A stretch of 9,780 nt of DNA from Thermocaproicibacter sp002397355 (GCA_036830905.1 DAISNS010000075.1:1-9780); one strand, 5' to 3'; counted from the first letter of the stretch, positions 1-5,370 are shown. Made by a program: numbers and translations. The notes: generated from the sequence alone by a model not told the origin.

Positions 1-37
1 GAAAAAAAGAAAGCGCCGGGGATGCGCTGTCCCCGGC
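1..37 (-). terminator. Rho-independent terminator after the 3D-domain gene
   Basis: Positions 15-22 and 30-37 form a perfect 8-bp stem (GCCGGGGA/TCCCCGGC) with a 7-nt loop. Read on the minus strand, the stem is followed by CTTTCTTTTTTTC (13-1), a good U-tract. It lies about 80 nt past the stop codon of the 3D-domain gene and is the clearest end for that transcript. Confidence 0.8.
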
Positions 38-60
38 GGCAATCTATCGTCAAGCGGTGG

Positions 61-106
61 GAAATATATTAGCCCCGCGCTCTCATTCTATGCGAAAGCA
101 CGGGGC
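61..106 (-). terminator. Upstream hairpin, possible first terminator of the 3D gene
   Basis: Positions 72-81 and 97-106 pair over 10 bp with one G-U wobble on the minus transcript (GCCCCGTGCT/AGCGCGGGGC), with a 15-nt loop. Downstream on the minus strand comes TAATATATTTCCC, a weak interrupted U-run. The hairpin begins 11 nt after the stop codon. It could be a leaky first terminator or an mRNA 3'-end stabiliser ahead of the stronger terminator at 1-37. Confidence 0.45.
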
Positions 107-109
107 CGC

Positions 110-129
110 GTTCCGGATCAGTCCAGAAC
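110..129 (-). other. Stop-codon hairpin of the 3D gene
   Basis: On the minus transcript GTTCTGGA (129-122) pairs with TCCGGAAC (117-110): 8 bp including one U-G wobble, closed by the tetraloop CUGA. The UGA stop codon sits inside that loop. The wobble pairs only in the coding-strand RNA. See the finding on stop-codon hairpins. Confidence 0.5.
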
Positions 130-1467
130 GTAGACGTTCATCGTGCGCGCGCCGAACCGGATGCACTCGTCCAGCGTGGTGTAGTAGAGGTCGGCGACGA
201 TGCTGCCCTCCATCGCGGCGGTGCCGGTATCGGCCGCCACCGCGTAGCCGTAGACGACCTTCCCGTCCGGCGAGCAGATATAAAGCTGCGTGCCGTAGGG
301 GATGATGTTCGGGTTCACGGCAACGGTCCCGCGGCGGGCGGGGCGGCCGCTGGCCGTCCACGAGCCGTAGCAGTAGCTGGTGCAGCGGCCCGTATAGACC
401 TTCCGGTAGGAGACGCTCCTGCCGTTCTCATCCACGAGCGTGCCGTCGGACGAAACGGAGGCGCGCGCCGCTTCGGGCTTGCGCGTCCCGACCGCCACGA
501 CCGCGTCGACCGGCTGCTTCGTGATCTCGGACTTGAGCACGGAGGAAGAAGCCACCTTGCCGTCGACCAGCTTTTCACGCGTCGTGATCGTCCGCACGCC
601 GTTCTCCCCAGCTTTGACGACCGTTTTCGTCCCGACGTTTTTGGAGCCGTCGTCCTTCGTCACGGTTTTGTAAGCCACGGCCTCCGTCTTTGCGGTGTTG
701 CGGTAAGACACGCGGTTCACCGTGATGGCCATGCCCTCCGATACGGCCGTTTCCGGCCCCGGGCTCACCGCGTCCTCCGCGCCGACTTCCACGCCGGCCT
801 GGCTGAGAGCGGCGGCGACGCTGCCTTCCCACGCGAGCGGCTTCGTTGTTTTCCCGTCCGCGGAGATATTCACCCTGTACCTGCGCTTCACGGTGATCCT
901 CATGCCCTCGCGGACCGCGGCGGGAAGCTGCGGCGTCACCTTGTCGTTCTCGCCGAGCGCCACGCCCGCGCTCTCCAGCGCACGGCCGACCGAATCGCCC
1001 CAGTGGACCAGCACCTTGGTCTCGGCGCCGTCCGCCGCCACCGTAACGTGCTTCGCGCTGCGCACGGTGACGTTCAGGTTCCCCGTGGACGGATCGTCCG
1101 CCGTAACGACGAGATCCTCCGGGCTTACGGTTATGCCGGCGCCCGCCAGGATATCCTTTTTCGCGCGGGAGCTGATGATCTGCGCCGGCTTTTCTGCGCC
1201 GTCCACCGTGACGGCGGCCTTCGGTGAAACCGCCATGACCGTTACGACCGAGCCGGCGGTCACGCCGACCGCGATTGCGAGGGATACGGTCTGGCGCCAG
1301 ATCTGCTGCTTCCGTTCCTCCCCGATGTTTTCCGCGCGGACCACGGCGGCGCGGAGCGCGTCCTTCGCGCGACGCGCTTTCTCCGCGGCGCGGGATCCGG
1401 CGTGGGCGGCGGCGGTCTTCACCGCCGCGAGTGGACTATACTTGTTAAAATATCGAAATATTCGCAA
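118..1467 (-). CDS. DUF348-G5-3D domain cell-wall protein (YabE/Rpf-like)
   Basis: This is a predicted surface protein that cleaves or remodels peptidoglycan. Numbered from the preferred start (449 aa): basic cytoplasmic N-terminus 1-58; one hydrophobic segment at about 60-80 (signal anchor); three DUF348 ubiquitin-like repeats at about 84-125, 136-190 and 194-250; a G5 domain at about 255-330; and a 3D domain at about 358-449 with PYGTQLYI, AADTG (D413) and VADLYY (D426). The first aspartate of the 3D triad is Asn here (AVNPNIIPYG, N385). I chose TTG at 1467 because AAGGGTGAT lies 4 nt upstream. An in-frame TTG at 1530 (470 aa) has no visible ribosome binding site. The gene is monocistronic, with its own promoter at 1564-1592 and terminators on the left. 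The domain order matches clostridial YabE-like proteins. Family assignment is firm; enzymatic activity (lytic-transglycosylase-like) is inferred. Confidence 0.88.
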   Translation of the reverse strand: MRIFRYFNKYSPLAAVKTAAAHAGSRAAEKARRAKDALRAAVVRAENIGEERKQQIWRQTVSLAIAVGVTAGSVVTVMAVSPKAAVTVDGAEKPAQIISSRAKKDILAGAGITVSPEDLVVTADDPSTGNLNVTVRSAKHVTVAADGAETKVLVHWGDSVGRALESAGVALGENDKVTPQLPAAVREGMRITVKRRYRVNISADGKTTKPLAWEGSVAAALSQAGVEVGAEDAVSPGPETAVSEGMAITVNRVSYRNTAKTEAVAYKTVTKDDGSKNVGTKTVVKAGENGVRTITTREKLVDGKVASSSVLKSEITKQPVDAVVAVGTRKPEAARASVSSDGTLVDENGRSVSYRKVYTGRCTSYCYGSWTASGRPARRGTVAVNPNIIPYGTQLYICSPDGKVVYGYAVAADTGTAAMEGSIVADLYYTTLDECIRFGARTMNVYVLD

Positions 1468-1471
1468 TGCA

Positions 1472-1480
1472 ATCACCCTT
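1472..1480 (-). promoter_or_regulatory. Ribosome binding site deciding the 3D gene start
   Basis: AAGGGTGAT on the minus strand resembles the full anti-SD match AAGGAGGTGAT with two bases missing. It lies 4 nt before the TTG at 1467. No comparable motif precedes the longer in-frame TTG at 1530, so the shorter start is favoured. Confidence 0.5.
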
Positions 1481-1532
1481 TTCCCAGGACATTTACGCCC
1501 GTTTTGGAGCTTTTCCACCACACGGCGCAAAC

Positions 1533-1555
1533 GTCCGATTGAAGTGTCCGATTGA
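1533..1555. repeat. Direct repeat TCAATCGGAC x2 at the transcript start
   Basis: Two exact 10-bp copies (minus strand TCAATCGGAC, at 1555-1546 and 1542-1533) are separated by 3 bp. They lie just downstream of the -10 box at 1564-1569, overlapping the expected +1 region. A repressor site or an early-leader RNA feature is possible. Nothing in the sequence decides between them. Confidence 0.55.
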
Positions 1556-1563
1556 TGCGAGCT

Positions 1564-1592
1564 ATTATATTCGACGAAACGCCGGATGTCAA
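1564..1592 (-). promoter_or_regulatory. Consensus sigma-A promoter of the 3D gene
   Basis: Minus strand TTGACA (1592-1587), a 17-bp spacer, then TATAAT (1569-1564): an exact match to both consensus hexamers with ideal spacing. Transcription should begin near 1557, leaving a leader of about 90 nt to the TTG at 1467. That leader is too short for a ydaO-type c-di-AMP riboswitch, which can precede cell-wall genes of this class. Confidence 0.85.
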
Positions 1593-1742
1593 ATTATTCT
1601 GCCAATTGATTTTGTGCAATTTGCACGTATTACAAATTTGAAATATTCTTATATGGGTTTATTATTTCCACTTCCGACGGGATTTCTTATTTTTCCGCCG
1701 CAACGTATCCGGCGTTTCTGTGCAAACTGCAAGAAAATGAGT

Positions 1743-1770
1743 TGTTACAATCCTGTTACCAGATGTAACA
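1743..1770 (+). promoter_or_regulatory. WalR-like TGTTAC-N5-TGTTAC site with third inverted half-site
   Basis: TGTTAC at 1743-1748, 5 bp, TGTTAC at 1754-1759, 5 bp, then GTAACA (the same hexamer inverted) at 1765-1770. The first two match the published WalR (YycF) box TGTWAH-N5-TGTWAH exactly. The last two also make a TGTTAC-N5-GTAACA palindrome. The site is about 150 bp upstream of the -35 box of the 3D-domain gene. WalR is known to control cell-wall hydrolases, including the 3D-domain protein YocH of Bacillus subtilis. Its use here is inference, and the distance and orientation are unusual. Confidence 0.5.
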
Positions 1771-1861
1771 CAATTGTTTCCATTTCGCCTCCGGCCGGAA
1801 CGCCACGCGGCGGCGCTGTTTTCGGGGCCCCGGCGCGCGGAGAGGACACGGCGCTCCGGAC

Positions 1862-1900
1862 GGAAAAAACGGGCCCTGCCGGACGATACCGGCAGGACCC
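1862..1900 (-). terminator. Rho-independent terminator of rplM-rpsI
   Basis: Positions 1871-1882 and 1889-1900 pair as 8 bp, one C-A mismatch on the plus strand, then 3 bp, around a 6-nt loop. On the minus strand the stem is followed by GTTTTTTCC. It lies 54 nt past the rpsI stop. The rest of the gap between this and the 3D gene (1468-1861) holds the promoter, direct repeat and WalR-like site listed separately. I see no gene in it. Confidence 0.88.
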
Positions 1901-1954
1901 GCCGCTTCCGTTCCGGGAAAAATGCCCGGGGCGGAAGAGAATCCGCGGAAAAAT

Positions 1955-2356
1955 TTATCTCTTGGAGAACTGGGGAGCGCGGCGGGCGGCCTTGAGGCCG
2001 TACTTCTTGCGTTCCTTCATCCTCGGGTCGCGCGTCAGCAGGCCCGCCTTCTTGAGGATGGGGCGGAGATTCTCCGAATCGTACTGGAGAAGCGCCCTGG
2101 AGATGCCGTGGCGGATCGCGCCGGCCTGGCCGGTGACGCCGCCGCCCGTAACGGTGCACACCACGTCGAATTTATCCTTCGTGCCGGTCAGCTCAAGCGG
2201 CTGGCGGACGATCGCCTTCAGCGTATCCAGGCCGAAGTAGTCCTCCAGGCTGCGGTCGTTGACCGTCACCTTGCCGGAGCCCTGGTAGACGCGCACGCGC
2301 GCGACGCTGCTTTTTCTTCTGCCTGTCCCGTAAAAAAATGGTGCTTTCTCGTACAT
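1955..2356 (-). CDS. rpsI: 30S ribosomal protein S9 (uS9)
   Basis: Component of the small ribosomal subunit, whose basic C-terminal tail reaches the P-site tRNA. The 133-aa product has the family signatures: GTGRRKSSVARV near residues 11-22, then VNDRSLEDYF, GGGVTGQAGAIRHGISRAL, and a basic tail ending KAARRAPQFSKR. The extreme C-terminal SKR is the universally conserved end of S9. Length is normal for the family. The start ATG has AAGGAGG 7 nt upstream. It is the second gene of the usual rplM-rpsI pair, 12 nt after the rplM stop, and is followed by a terminator at 1862-1900. Nothing unusual was seen. Confidence 0.98.
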   Translation of the reverse strand: MYEKAPFFYGTGRRKSSVARVRVYQGSGKVTVNDRSLEDYFGLDTLKAIVRQPLELTGTKDKFDVVCTVTGGGVTGQAGAIRHGISRALLQYDSENLRPILKKAGLLTRDPRMKERKKYGLKAARRAPQFSKR

Positions 2357-2368
2357 CGTAGCTCCTCC

Positions 2369-2797
2369 TTACAGTTCCCAGGTCTGGGGTTTCTGCGCGG
2401 CGTGGGTGTGCTCGGCGCCCTCGTACAGATACAGCCGGTTCATGGCGGCGCGGCCGATGGTCGTGTCGGGTACCATGCCCTTCACGGCGAGCCGCATGGC
2501 CTTGCACGGATCTTCCGCCATCAGCGTCTTGTACTGTTCCTTCTTCATGTGGCCGATATACAGCGTGGGATGGTACCAGACCTTCTTCTCCAGCTTTTTG
2601 CCGGTGAGGACGGCCTGCCTGCAGTTGACGACGACGACATGGTCGCCGCAGTCCGCGTGGGGCGCGAAGATCGTCTTATGTTTCCCGCGAAGCAGAACGG
2701 CGACCTGCGCGGCTACGCGCCCGAGCGGCTTGCCGGCCGCGTCGATCACATACCATTTGCGCTGGATGTCGCCGGCTTTCGGCATATAGGTTGACAT
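2369..2797 (-). CDS. rplM: 50S ribosomal protein L13 (uL13)
   Basis: Early-assembling protein of the large ribosomal subunit. The 142-aa product starts MSTYMPKAGDIQRKWYVIDA and carries the L13 signatures KPLGRVAAQVAVLLRGK, the DHVVVVN stretch, YHPTLYIGHMKKE and the GMVPDTTIGRAAMNRLYLY region. A longer open frame reaches 2875, but its upstream part runs through the promoter at 2841-2869. AGGAGGGAAAGCT directly precedes the ATG at 2797, so that is the real start. The 142-aa length equals that of typical bacterial L13. It is first in a two-gene operon with rpsI, and the stop codon overlaps the start of the rpsI ribosome binding site. Confidence 0.98.
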   Translation of the reverse strand: MSTYMPKAGDIQRKWYVIDAAGKPLGRVAAQVAVLLRGKHKTIFAPHADCGDHVVVVNCRQAVLTGKKLEKKVWYHPTLYIGHMKKEQYKTLMAEDPCKAMRLAVKGMVPDTTIGRAAMNRLYLYEGAEHTHAAQKPQTWEL

Positions 2798-2840
2798 AGC
2801 TTTCCCTCCTGAATTCGATGTCTCGTTCATAACAGCTCCG

Positions 2841-2869
2841 ATTCTATCACCGCGCAGGCGGCGTGTCAA
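2841..2869 (-). promoter_or_regulatory. Sigma-A promoter of rplM-rpsI
   Basis: Minus strand TTGACA (2869-2864), a 17-bp spacer, then TAGAAT (2846-2841). The expected start is near 2834, which leaves a leader of only about 37 nt before the rplM ATG. That looks too short for the structured L13-leader element known in other Firmicutes, and no such hairpin is visible. Confidence 0.82.
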
Positions 2870-3020
2870 GACCAAAACCCGGATTTTTTAATTTATTTCT
2901 CCATATCTCCCGTTTCCTCTTCATTTCGCCCCGTTTTCTTTCCGTTGCTCACCCGCCGTTTCAGCTTTTGCGGGCAGCCGCAGGATGCGCGGCGGCCCGG
3001 CGGCCTGAGGCCGCGCGCAC

Positions 3021-3050
3021 GCCCCGGCGTTCAGCCGGGCAAAGATTTTT
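3021..3050 (+). terminator. Terminator-like hairpin with no gene upstream
   Basis: CCCGGC (3023-3028) pairs with GCCGGG (3034-3039) around the loop GTTCA. It is followed by CAAAG and then TTTTT (3046-3050). On the plus strand this resembles an intrinsic terminator, but there is no plus-strand gene between the rplM promoter and here. A second small hairpin, GCGGCC-TGA-GGCCGC, lies just upstream at about 3000-3014. It could end antisense or divergent transcription, or be chance in GC-rich DNA. Confidence 0.3.
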
Positions 3051-3130
3051 CGCATGATTTGCCGGGAGAGTTTCCAGGGACTCCCGAAAAACGCAGGGAA
3101 GCGAACGGGAGTTTCCCCCCGATCCCCGCG

Positions 3131-3164
3131 ATTGTAAAACCGGCTCGCGTCTCGGGTTTACGAT
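3131..3164. promoter_or_regulatory. Candidate operator: long imperfect palindrome upstream of the GH43 gene
   Basis: ATTGTAAAACCG (3131-3142) and CGGGTTTACGAT (3153-3164) are inverted copies matching at 10 of 12 positions across a 10-bp gap. The palindrome ends 24 bp before the -35 element of the glycosidase gene. That placement suits an activator or sugar-responsive regulator. The regulator is not in the window. The rest of the 2870-3130 gap shows only GC-rich hairpins and no credible gene. Confidence 0.45.
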
Positions 3165-3188
3165 TTGACGCGCGGCGCGGCCCCGCGG

Positions 3189-3217
3189 TTGCGGCGAAAG
3201 CCGCGCGGGAGTATAAT
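3189..3217 (+). promoter_or_regulatory. Probable promoter of the GH43 gene
   Basis: TTGCGG (3189-3194), a 17-bp spacer, then TATAAT (3212-3217). The -10 is perfect and the -35 is weak, as expected for an activated promoter. The spacer contains the inverted repeat GCGGC-GAAA-GCCGC (3191-3204). Transcription would begin near 3224, 50 nt before the ATG. Confidence 0.6.
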
Positions 3218-3273
3218 CATGGCGGTCCTTGCCCGGCGCGAGGCGCCGGAAAAATACTGCGGGAGGGAACGAC

Positions 3274-4155
3274 ATGAAACTGAGCGACATTCACATCCGC
3301 GACCCCTATATCCTGCCGGACGGCGGCAAATACTATCTGTACGGGACGAGGGGCTGCATGTACGGGGCGGAAACCGGCGGCGCGCGGAAAAAAGCCGCCG
3401 GATTCGACGTCTACGAAAGCGGCGACCTTGCGGAATGGTCCGGCCCGCGCGAGATTTTCCACCGGCCGGAGGGCTTCTGGGCCGACCGGGACTTCTGGGC
3501 CCCGGAGGTCCACAGGTACGGCGGCAGATACTATCTGTTCGCCAGCTTCAAGAGCGAAACGCGGCGGCGCGGCACGCAGATCCTCGTCGCCGACAGCCCG
3601 GCCGGCCCGTTCCTGCCGCACAGCGGCGGCCCCGTCACCCCGGCCGGTTGGGAGTGCCTGGACGGGACGCTGTACCTCGACGGGAGCGGCGCGCCGTACC
3701 TGGTCTTCAGCCACGAGTGGGTCCAGGTGCGCGACGGCGAGATGTGCGCCCTGAGGCTTTCCGCCGACCTGAAGGAACCCGCCGGCGCCCCGTTCCTGCT
3801 TTTCCGCGCCTCGGAGCCGTCCTGGGCGCTGAAAGGCGGCGGGGGATTCGCGGGGTACATCACGGACGGCCCGTTCCTCTACCGCACGTCGGAGGGGCGC
3901 CTGCTGCTGCTCTGGTCCAGCTTCTCCGCAAGCGGCTACGTGGAGGCGGTCGCATGGTCGGACAGCGGGGAGATCACCGGCAAATGGCGCCACTGCGACG
4001 CGCCGCTTTTTCCGGACGACGGCGGCCACGGCATGGTGTTCCGGGCATACGACGGCCGTCTGCTGTTCGTGATGCACACGCCGAACGAATCGCCGAAAGA
4101 GCGCCCGGTGCTGAAAACCGTTTTTGAAAAAGGCGGAACGCTTTCCCTCGGGTAG
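3274..4155 (+). CDS. Glycoside hydrolase family 43-type protein, cytoplasmic
   Basis: Five-bladed beta-propeller glycosidase of the GH43 clan (arabinofuranosidase, xylosidase or exo-galactanase-like activities). The exact substrate cannot be read from the sequence. The 293-aa product has the N-terminal IRDPYIL with likely base D10, DFWAPEV (73-79), the second acidic residue D130 in CLDGTLYLD, and TDGPFLY (197-203), where the general-acid position appears to be D198 rather than the usual Glu. It ends with GHGMVF and HTPNES-type motifs. There is no signal peptide or carbohydrate-binding module, so it should act inside the cell on imported oligosaccharides. GGGAGGGAACGAC precedes the ATG at 3274. 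An in-frame ATG at 3229 lies almost at the transcript start and has no ribosome binding site. It is the only plus-strand gene, with its own promoter and terminator and no sugar transporter beside it. Confidence 0.85.
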   Translation: MKLSDIHIRDPYILPDGGKYYLYGTRGCMYGAETGGARKKAAGFDVYESGDLAEWSGPREIFHRPEGFWADRDFWAPEVHRYGGRYYLFASFKSETRRRGTQILVADSPAGPFLPHSGGPVTPAGWECLDGTLYLDGSGAPYLVFSHEWVQVRDGEMCALRLSADLKEPAGAPFLLFRASEPSWALKGGGGFAGYITDGPFLYRTSEGRLLLLWSSFSASGYVEAVAWSDSGEITGKWRHCDAPLFPDDGGHGMVFRAYDGRLLFVMHTPNESPKERPVLKTVFEKGGTLSLG

Positions 4156-4168
4156 CCGGTTCCCCAGA

Positions 4169-4216
4169 TAAAAAACGCCCGGCGGAAGAAAAAAAATTCT
4201 CCGCCGGGCGCTTTTT
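4169..4216. terminator. Bidirectional terminator after the GH43 gene
   Basis: CGCCCGGCGG (4176-4185) pairs perfectly over 10 bp with CCGCCGGGCG (4201-4210). Inside, AGAA (4187-4190) can also pair with TTCT (4197-4200). On the plus strand it is followed by CTTTTTG. On the minus strand the preceding AAAAAA run gives a U-tract, so it can stop transcription from either side. That suits a position between convergent genes. Confidence 0.88.
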
Positions 4217-4278
4217 GTGGGAAACATTCCACAATCTTTCTTTTTGCGATTCAAAATGAGGCCTCAGGACATCAGAAA

Positions 4279-4511
4279 GTTTTCCAAACTGTAATATCAA
4301 ACGGGTTTTTAACACTTTCGACAGGGTTTTCAACATCTAGTTGTTGACAGGAGCCTTTCTACCAACAGCCGTATCCGTCCGCGGGTGAAAAATCCGCCGT
4401 TTTCCGGCAAAAACGGCTTCGTGCCTGAAAACACACCGTTTTCCTGCCGAAGCGGCGCGCTTTTCCCGGTTTTCATTTTCTGCCGGGGCGCAGCGTCCGG
4501 AACCGTTTTCC
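4279..4511 (+). repeat. Strand-biased GTTTTC(C/A) array in a convergent gap
   Basis: Six exact GTTTTC motifs occur on the plus strand at 4279, 4326, 4399, 4438, 4469 and 4505: four continue as GTTTTCC and two as GTTTTCA. Three of them extend to CCGTTTTCC (4397, 4436, 4503). A variant, GGGTTTTTAACA (4303-4314), lies exactly 21 bp before GGGTTTTCAACA (4324-4335). TTTTCCACA at 4506-4514 and its inverse at 4572-4580 differ by one base from the DnaA box TTATCCACA. There is no gene in 4156-4590 that I can support. Function unknown. Confidence 0.55.
4388..4417 (-). terminator. Probable terminator downstream of bioY
   Basis: GCCGTTTT (4396-4403) pairs perfectly with AAAACGGC (4410-4417) around a 6-nt loop. 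On the minus strand the stem is followed by GGATTTTTCA. It lies about 175 nt past the bioY stop. A shorter hairpin overlapping the stop itself (4584-4599), followed by CGCTTTTCC, is an alternative or additional end. Confidence 0.5.
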
Positions 4512-4583
4512 ACAGCGGGCGGGAAAGTTGGGGAAAATCTTTCCGCAGCGCGGTGGAATCCCGCGGCTCTTTGTGGAAAAGCG

Positions 4584-4599
4584 CCGGCGGCTACGCCGG
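4584..4599 (-). other. Stop-codon hairpin of bioY
   Basis: Minus strand CCGGCG (4599-4594), loop UAGC (4593-4590), CGCCGG (4589-4584). This is a perfect 6-bp stem whose tetraloop carries the UAG stop codon of bioY. CGCTTTTCC follows, so it may also act as a weak terminator. Confidence 0.5.
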
Positions 4600-5142
4600 G
4601 CGGCGCGCCGCTTCCAGCCGGCCGAGAGCCGCCGAAAGCCGCGGCGCGGCCAGCACGGTCACCGCGGCCTTCGCCGCGTCGCCCGGCAGGAACGGAAGCA
4701 CGCACAGCGCGAGCGACTCCTGCAGGCCGCGTCCCGTGGAGTACATGAACCACGCCGTGCCCAGGAAATAAAGCGCCGCCGTGCCGGCCGCCACGGAGAG
4801 CGCGATCGGCAGCGCCCTGCGCCCGAAACGGCCGCAGACAGCGCCGACGATCCACGCGCAGACGACGTAGCCCGCAAGGTAACCGCCCGTCGGGCCGGCA
4901 AGCGAGGCGACGCCGCCGCGGAAACCCGCGAAGACCGGCACCCCCGCCGCGCCGAGGAGCAGGTACGCCGCCTGGCTTCCCGCGCCGCCGCCGGCGCCGA
5001 GCACCGCGCCGGCGAGGTAGACTCCCAGCGTGGCCAGGCTGATGGGCACCGGCCCGATCGGAATGGAAATCTGCGCGGCCACGGCGGTCAGCGCGGCGAA
5101 AAGCGCGCTGAGAATCATGCGGAACAGCGATTTGTTTTTCAT
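4591..5142 (-). CDS. bioY: Biotin transporter substrate-binding (S) component BioY
   Basis: Membrane S component of an energy-coupling-factor (ECF) biotin transporter. The 183-aa product is almost wholly hydrophobic, with about six membrane segments. It has the family motifs PISLATLGVYLAGAVLG near residues 33-49 and the signature GPTGGYLAGY at 83-92, then a long helix rich in small residues and a short basic C-terminus (EAARRPA). I chose the ATG at 5142 because AGGGAG lies 8 nt upstream. The ATG at 5148 is only 2 nt from that site, and the longer open frame to 5226 runs through the operator and promoter. No ECF ATPase or T-component genes adjoin it, so it probably shares an energising module encoded elsewhere. 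Regulation by biotin through BirA is strongly suggested by the operator at 5188-5223. Confidence 0.95.
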   Translation of the reverse strand: MKNKSLFRMILSALFAALTAVAAQISIPIGPVPISLATLGVYLAGAVLGAGGGAGSQAAYLLLGAAGVPVFAGFRGGVASLAGPTGGYLAGYVVCAWIVGAVCGRFGRRALPIALSVAAGTAALYFLGTAWFMYSTGRGLQESLALCVLPFLPGDAAKAAVTVLAAPRLSAALGRLEAARRPA

Positions 5143-5167
5143 TTTCATCTCTCCCTGCTTTCCATAT

Positions 5168-5196
5168 ATTATAGGAAAAGGGCGCTCAATTGTCAA
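5168..5196 (-). promoter_or_regulatory. Consensus sigma-A promoter of bioY
   Basis: Minus strand TTGACA (5196-5191), a 17-bp spacer, then TATAAT (5173-5168): both hexamers are exact. The start should be near 5161, giving a leader of only about 19 nt that is nearly all ribosome binding site. The -35 box lies inside the proximal half of the BirA-type operator. Confidence 0.88.
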
Positions 5197-5223
5197 CTTT
5201 ATATTGCTGTTTGGTTTACAATT
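5188..5223. promoter_or_regulatory. BirA-type biotin operator over the bioY promoter
   Basis: AATTGTCAAC (5188-5197) and GTTTACAATT (5214-5223) are inverted arms matching at 9 of 10 positions, separated by exactly 16 bp. The core half-sites, TTGTCAAC and TTGTAAAC, each differ by one base from the known BirA half-site TTGTTAAC, and the spacing fits the Firmicute TTGTTAACC-N14/15-GGTTAACAA type. Occupancy by biotinyl-AMP-loaded BirA would cover the -35 box and shut off bioY when biotin is plentiful. Confidence 0.88.
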
Positions 5224-5341
5224 CAAGGACGCCGCTCCGCGCTGGGGAGAACGGGGGAATCCCGTCCCAATATATAATAAGAAGAGAATCCGGAAGCGGA
5301 CCGCGCGATTTTCTTCTTCGGGAAAAGGCGTAAACGGGCCG

Positions 5342-5370
5342 AAAAAGGCGGCCCCGAAAAAGGGGCCGCC
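5342..5370 (-). terminator. Rho-independent terminator of aroF
   Basis: GGCGGCCCC (5347-5355) pairs perfectly over 9 bp with GGGGCCGCC (5362-5370) around a 6-nt loop. On the minus strand TTTTTC follows immediately. It lies 12 nt past the aroF stop. The remaining 5224-5341 stretch contains no gene that I can support. Confidence 0.92.

Noticed and set aside
722..1555. Long plus-strand open frame (277 aa) opposite the 3D-domain gene
   Set aside because: Antisense shadow of a GC-rich gene. It has low-complexity Ser/Ala/Thr composition, no ribosome binding site and no recognisable domain, while the minus frame shows clear DUF348, G5 and 3D domains.
1468..1563. ydaO (c-di-AMP) riboswitch in the 3D gene leader
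   Set aside because: The leader from the mapped promoter is only about 90 nt, too short for that riboswitch, and its conserved core is not visible.
2798..2840. L13 autoregulatory leader before rplM
   Set aside because: The predicted leader is about 37 nt with no clear hairpin.
3217..4254. Minus-strand open frame (345 aa) opposite the GH43 gene
   Set aside because: It crosses the bidirectional terminator, is rich in Arg/Ala/Val shadow composition and has no family motifs. The plus frame carries the GH43 signatures.
4250..4580. Chromosome origin (oriC) from the DnaA-box-like sites
   Set aside because: No exact TTATCCACA box, no dnaA, dnaN or rpmH nearby and no typical AT-rich unwinding region. 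Kept only as an unexplained repeat array.
5271..5280. TATAAT on the plus strand (5273-5278) as a promoter
   Set aside because: No -35-like hexamer 17 bp upstream, and no plus-strand gene downstream, only antisense to aroF.
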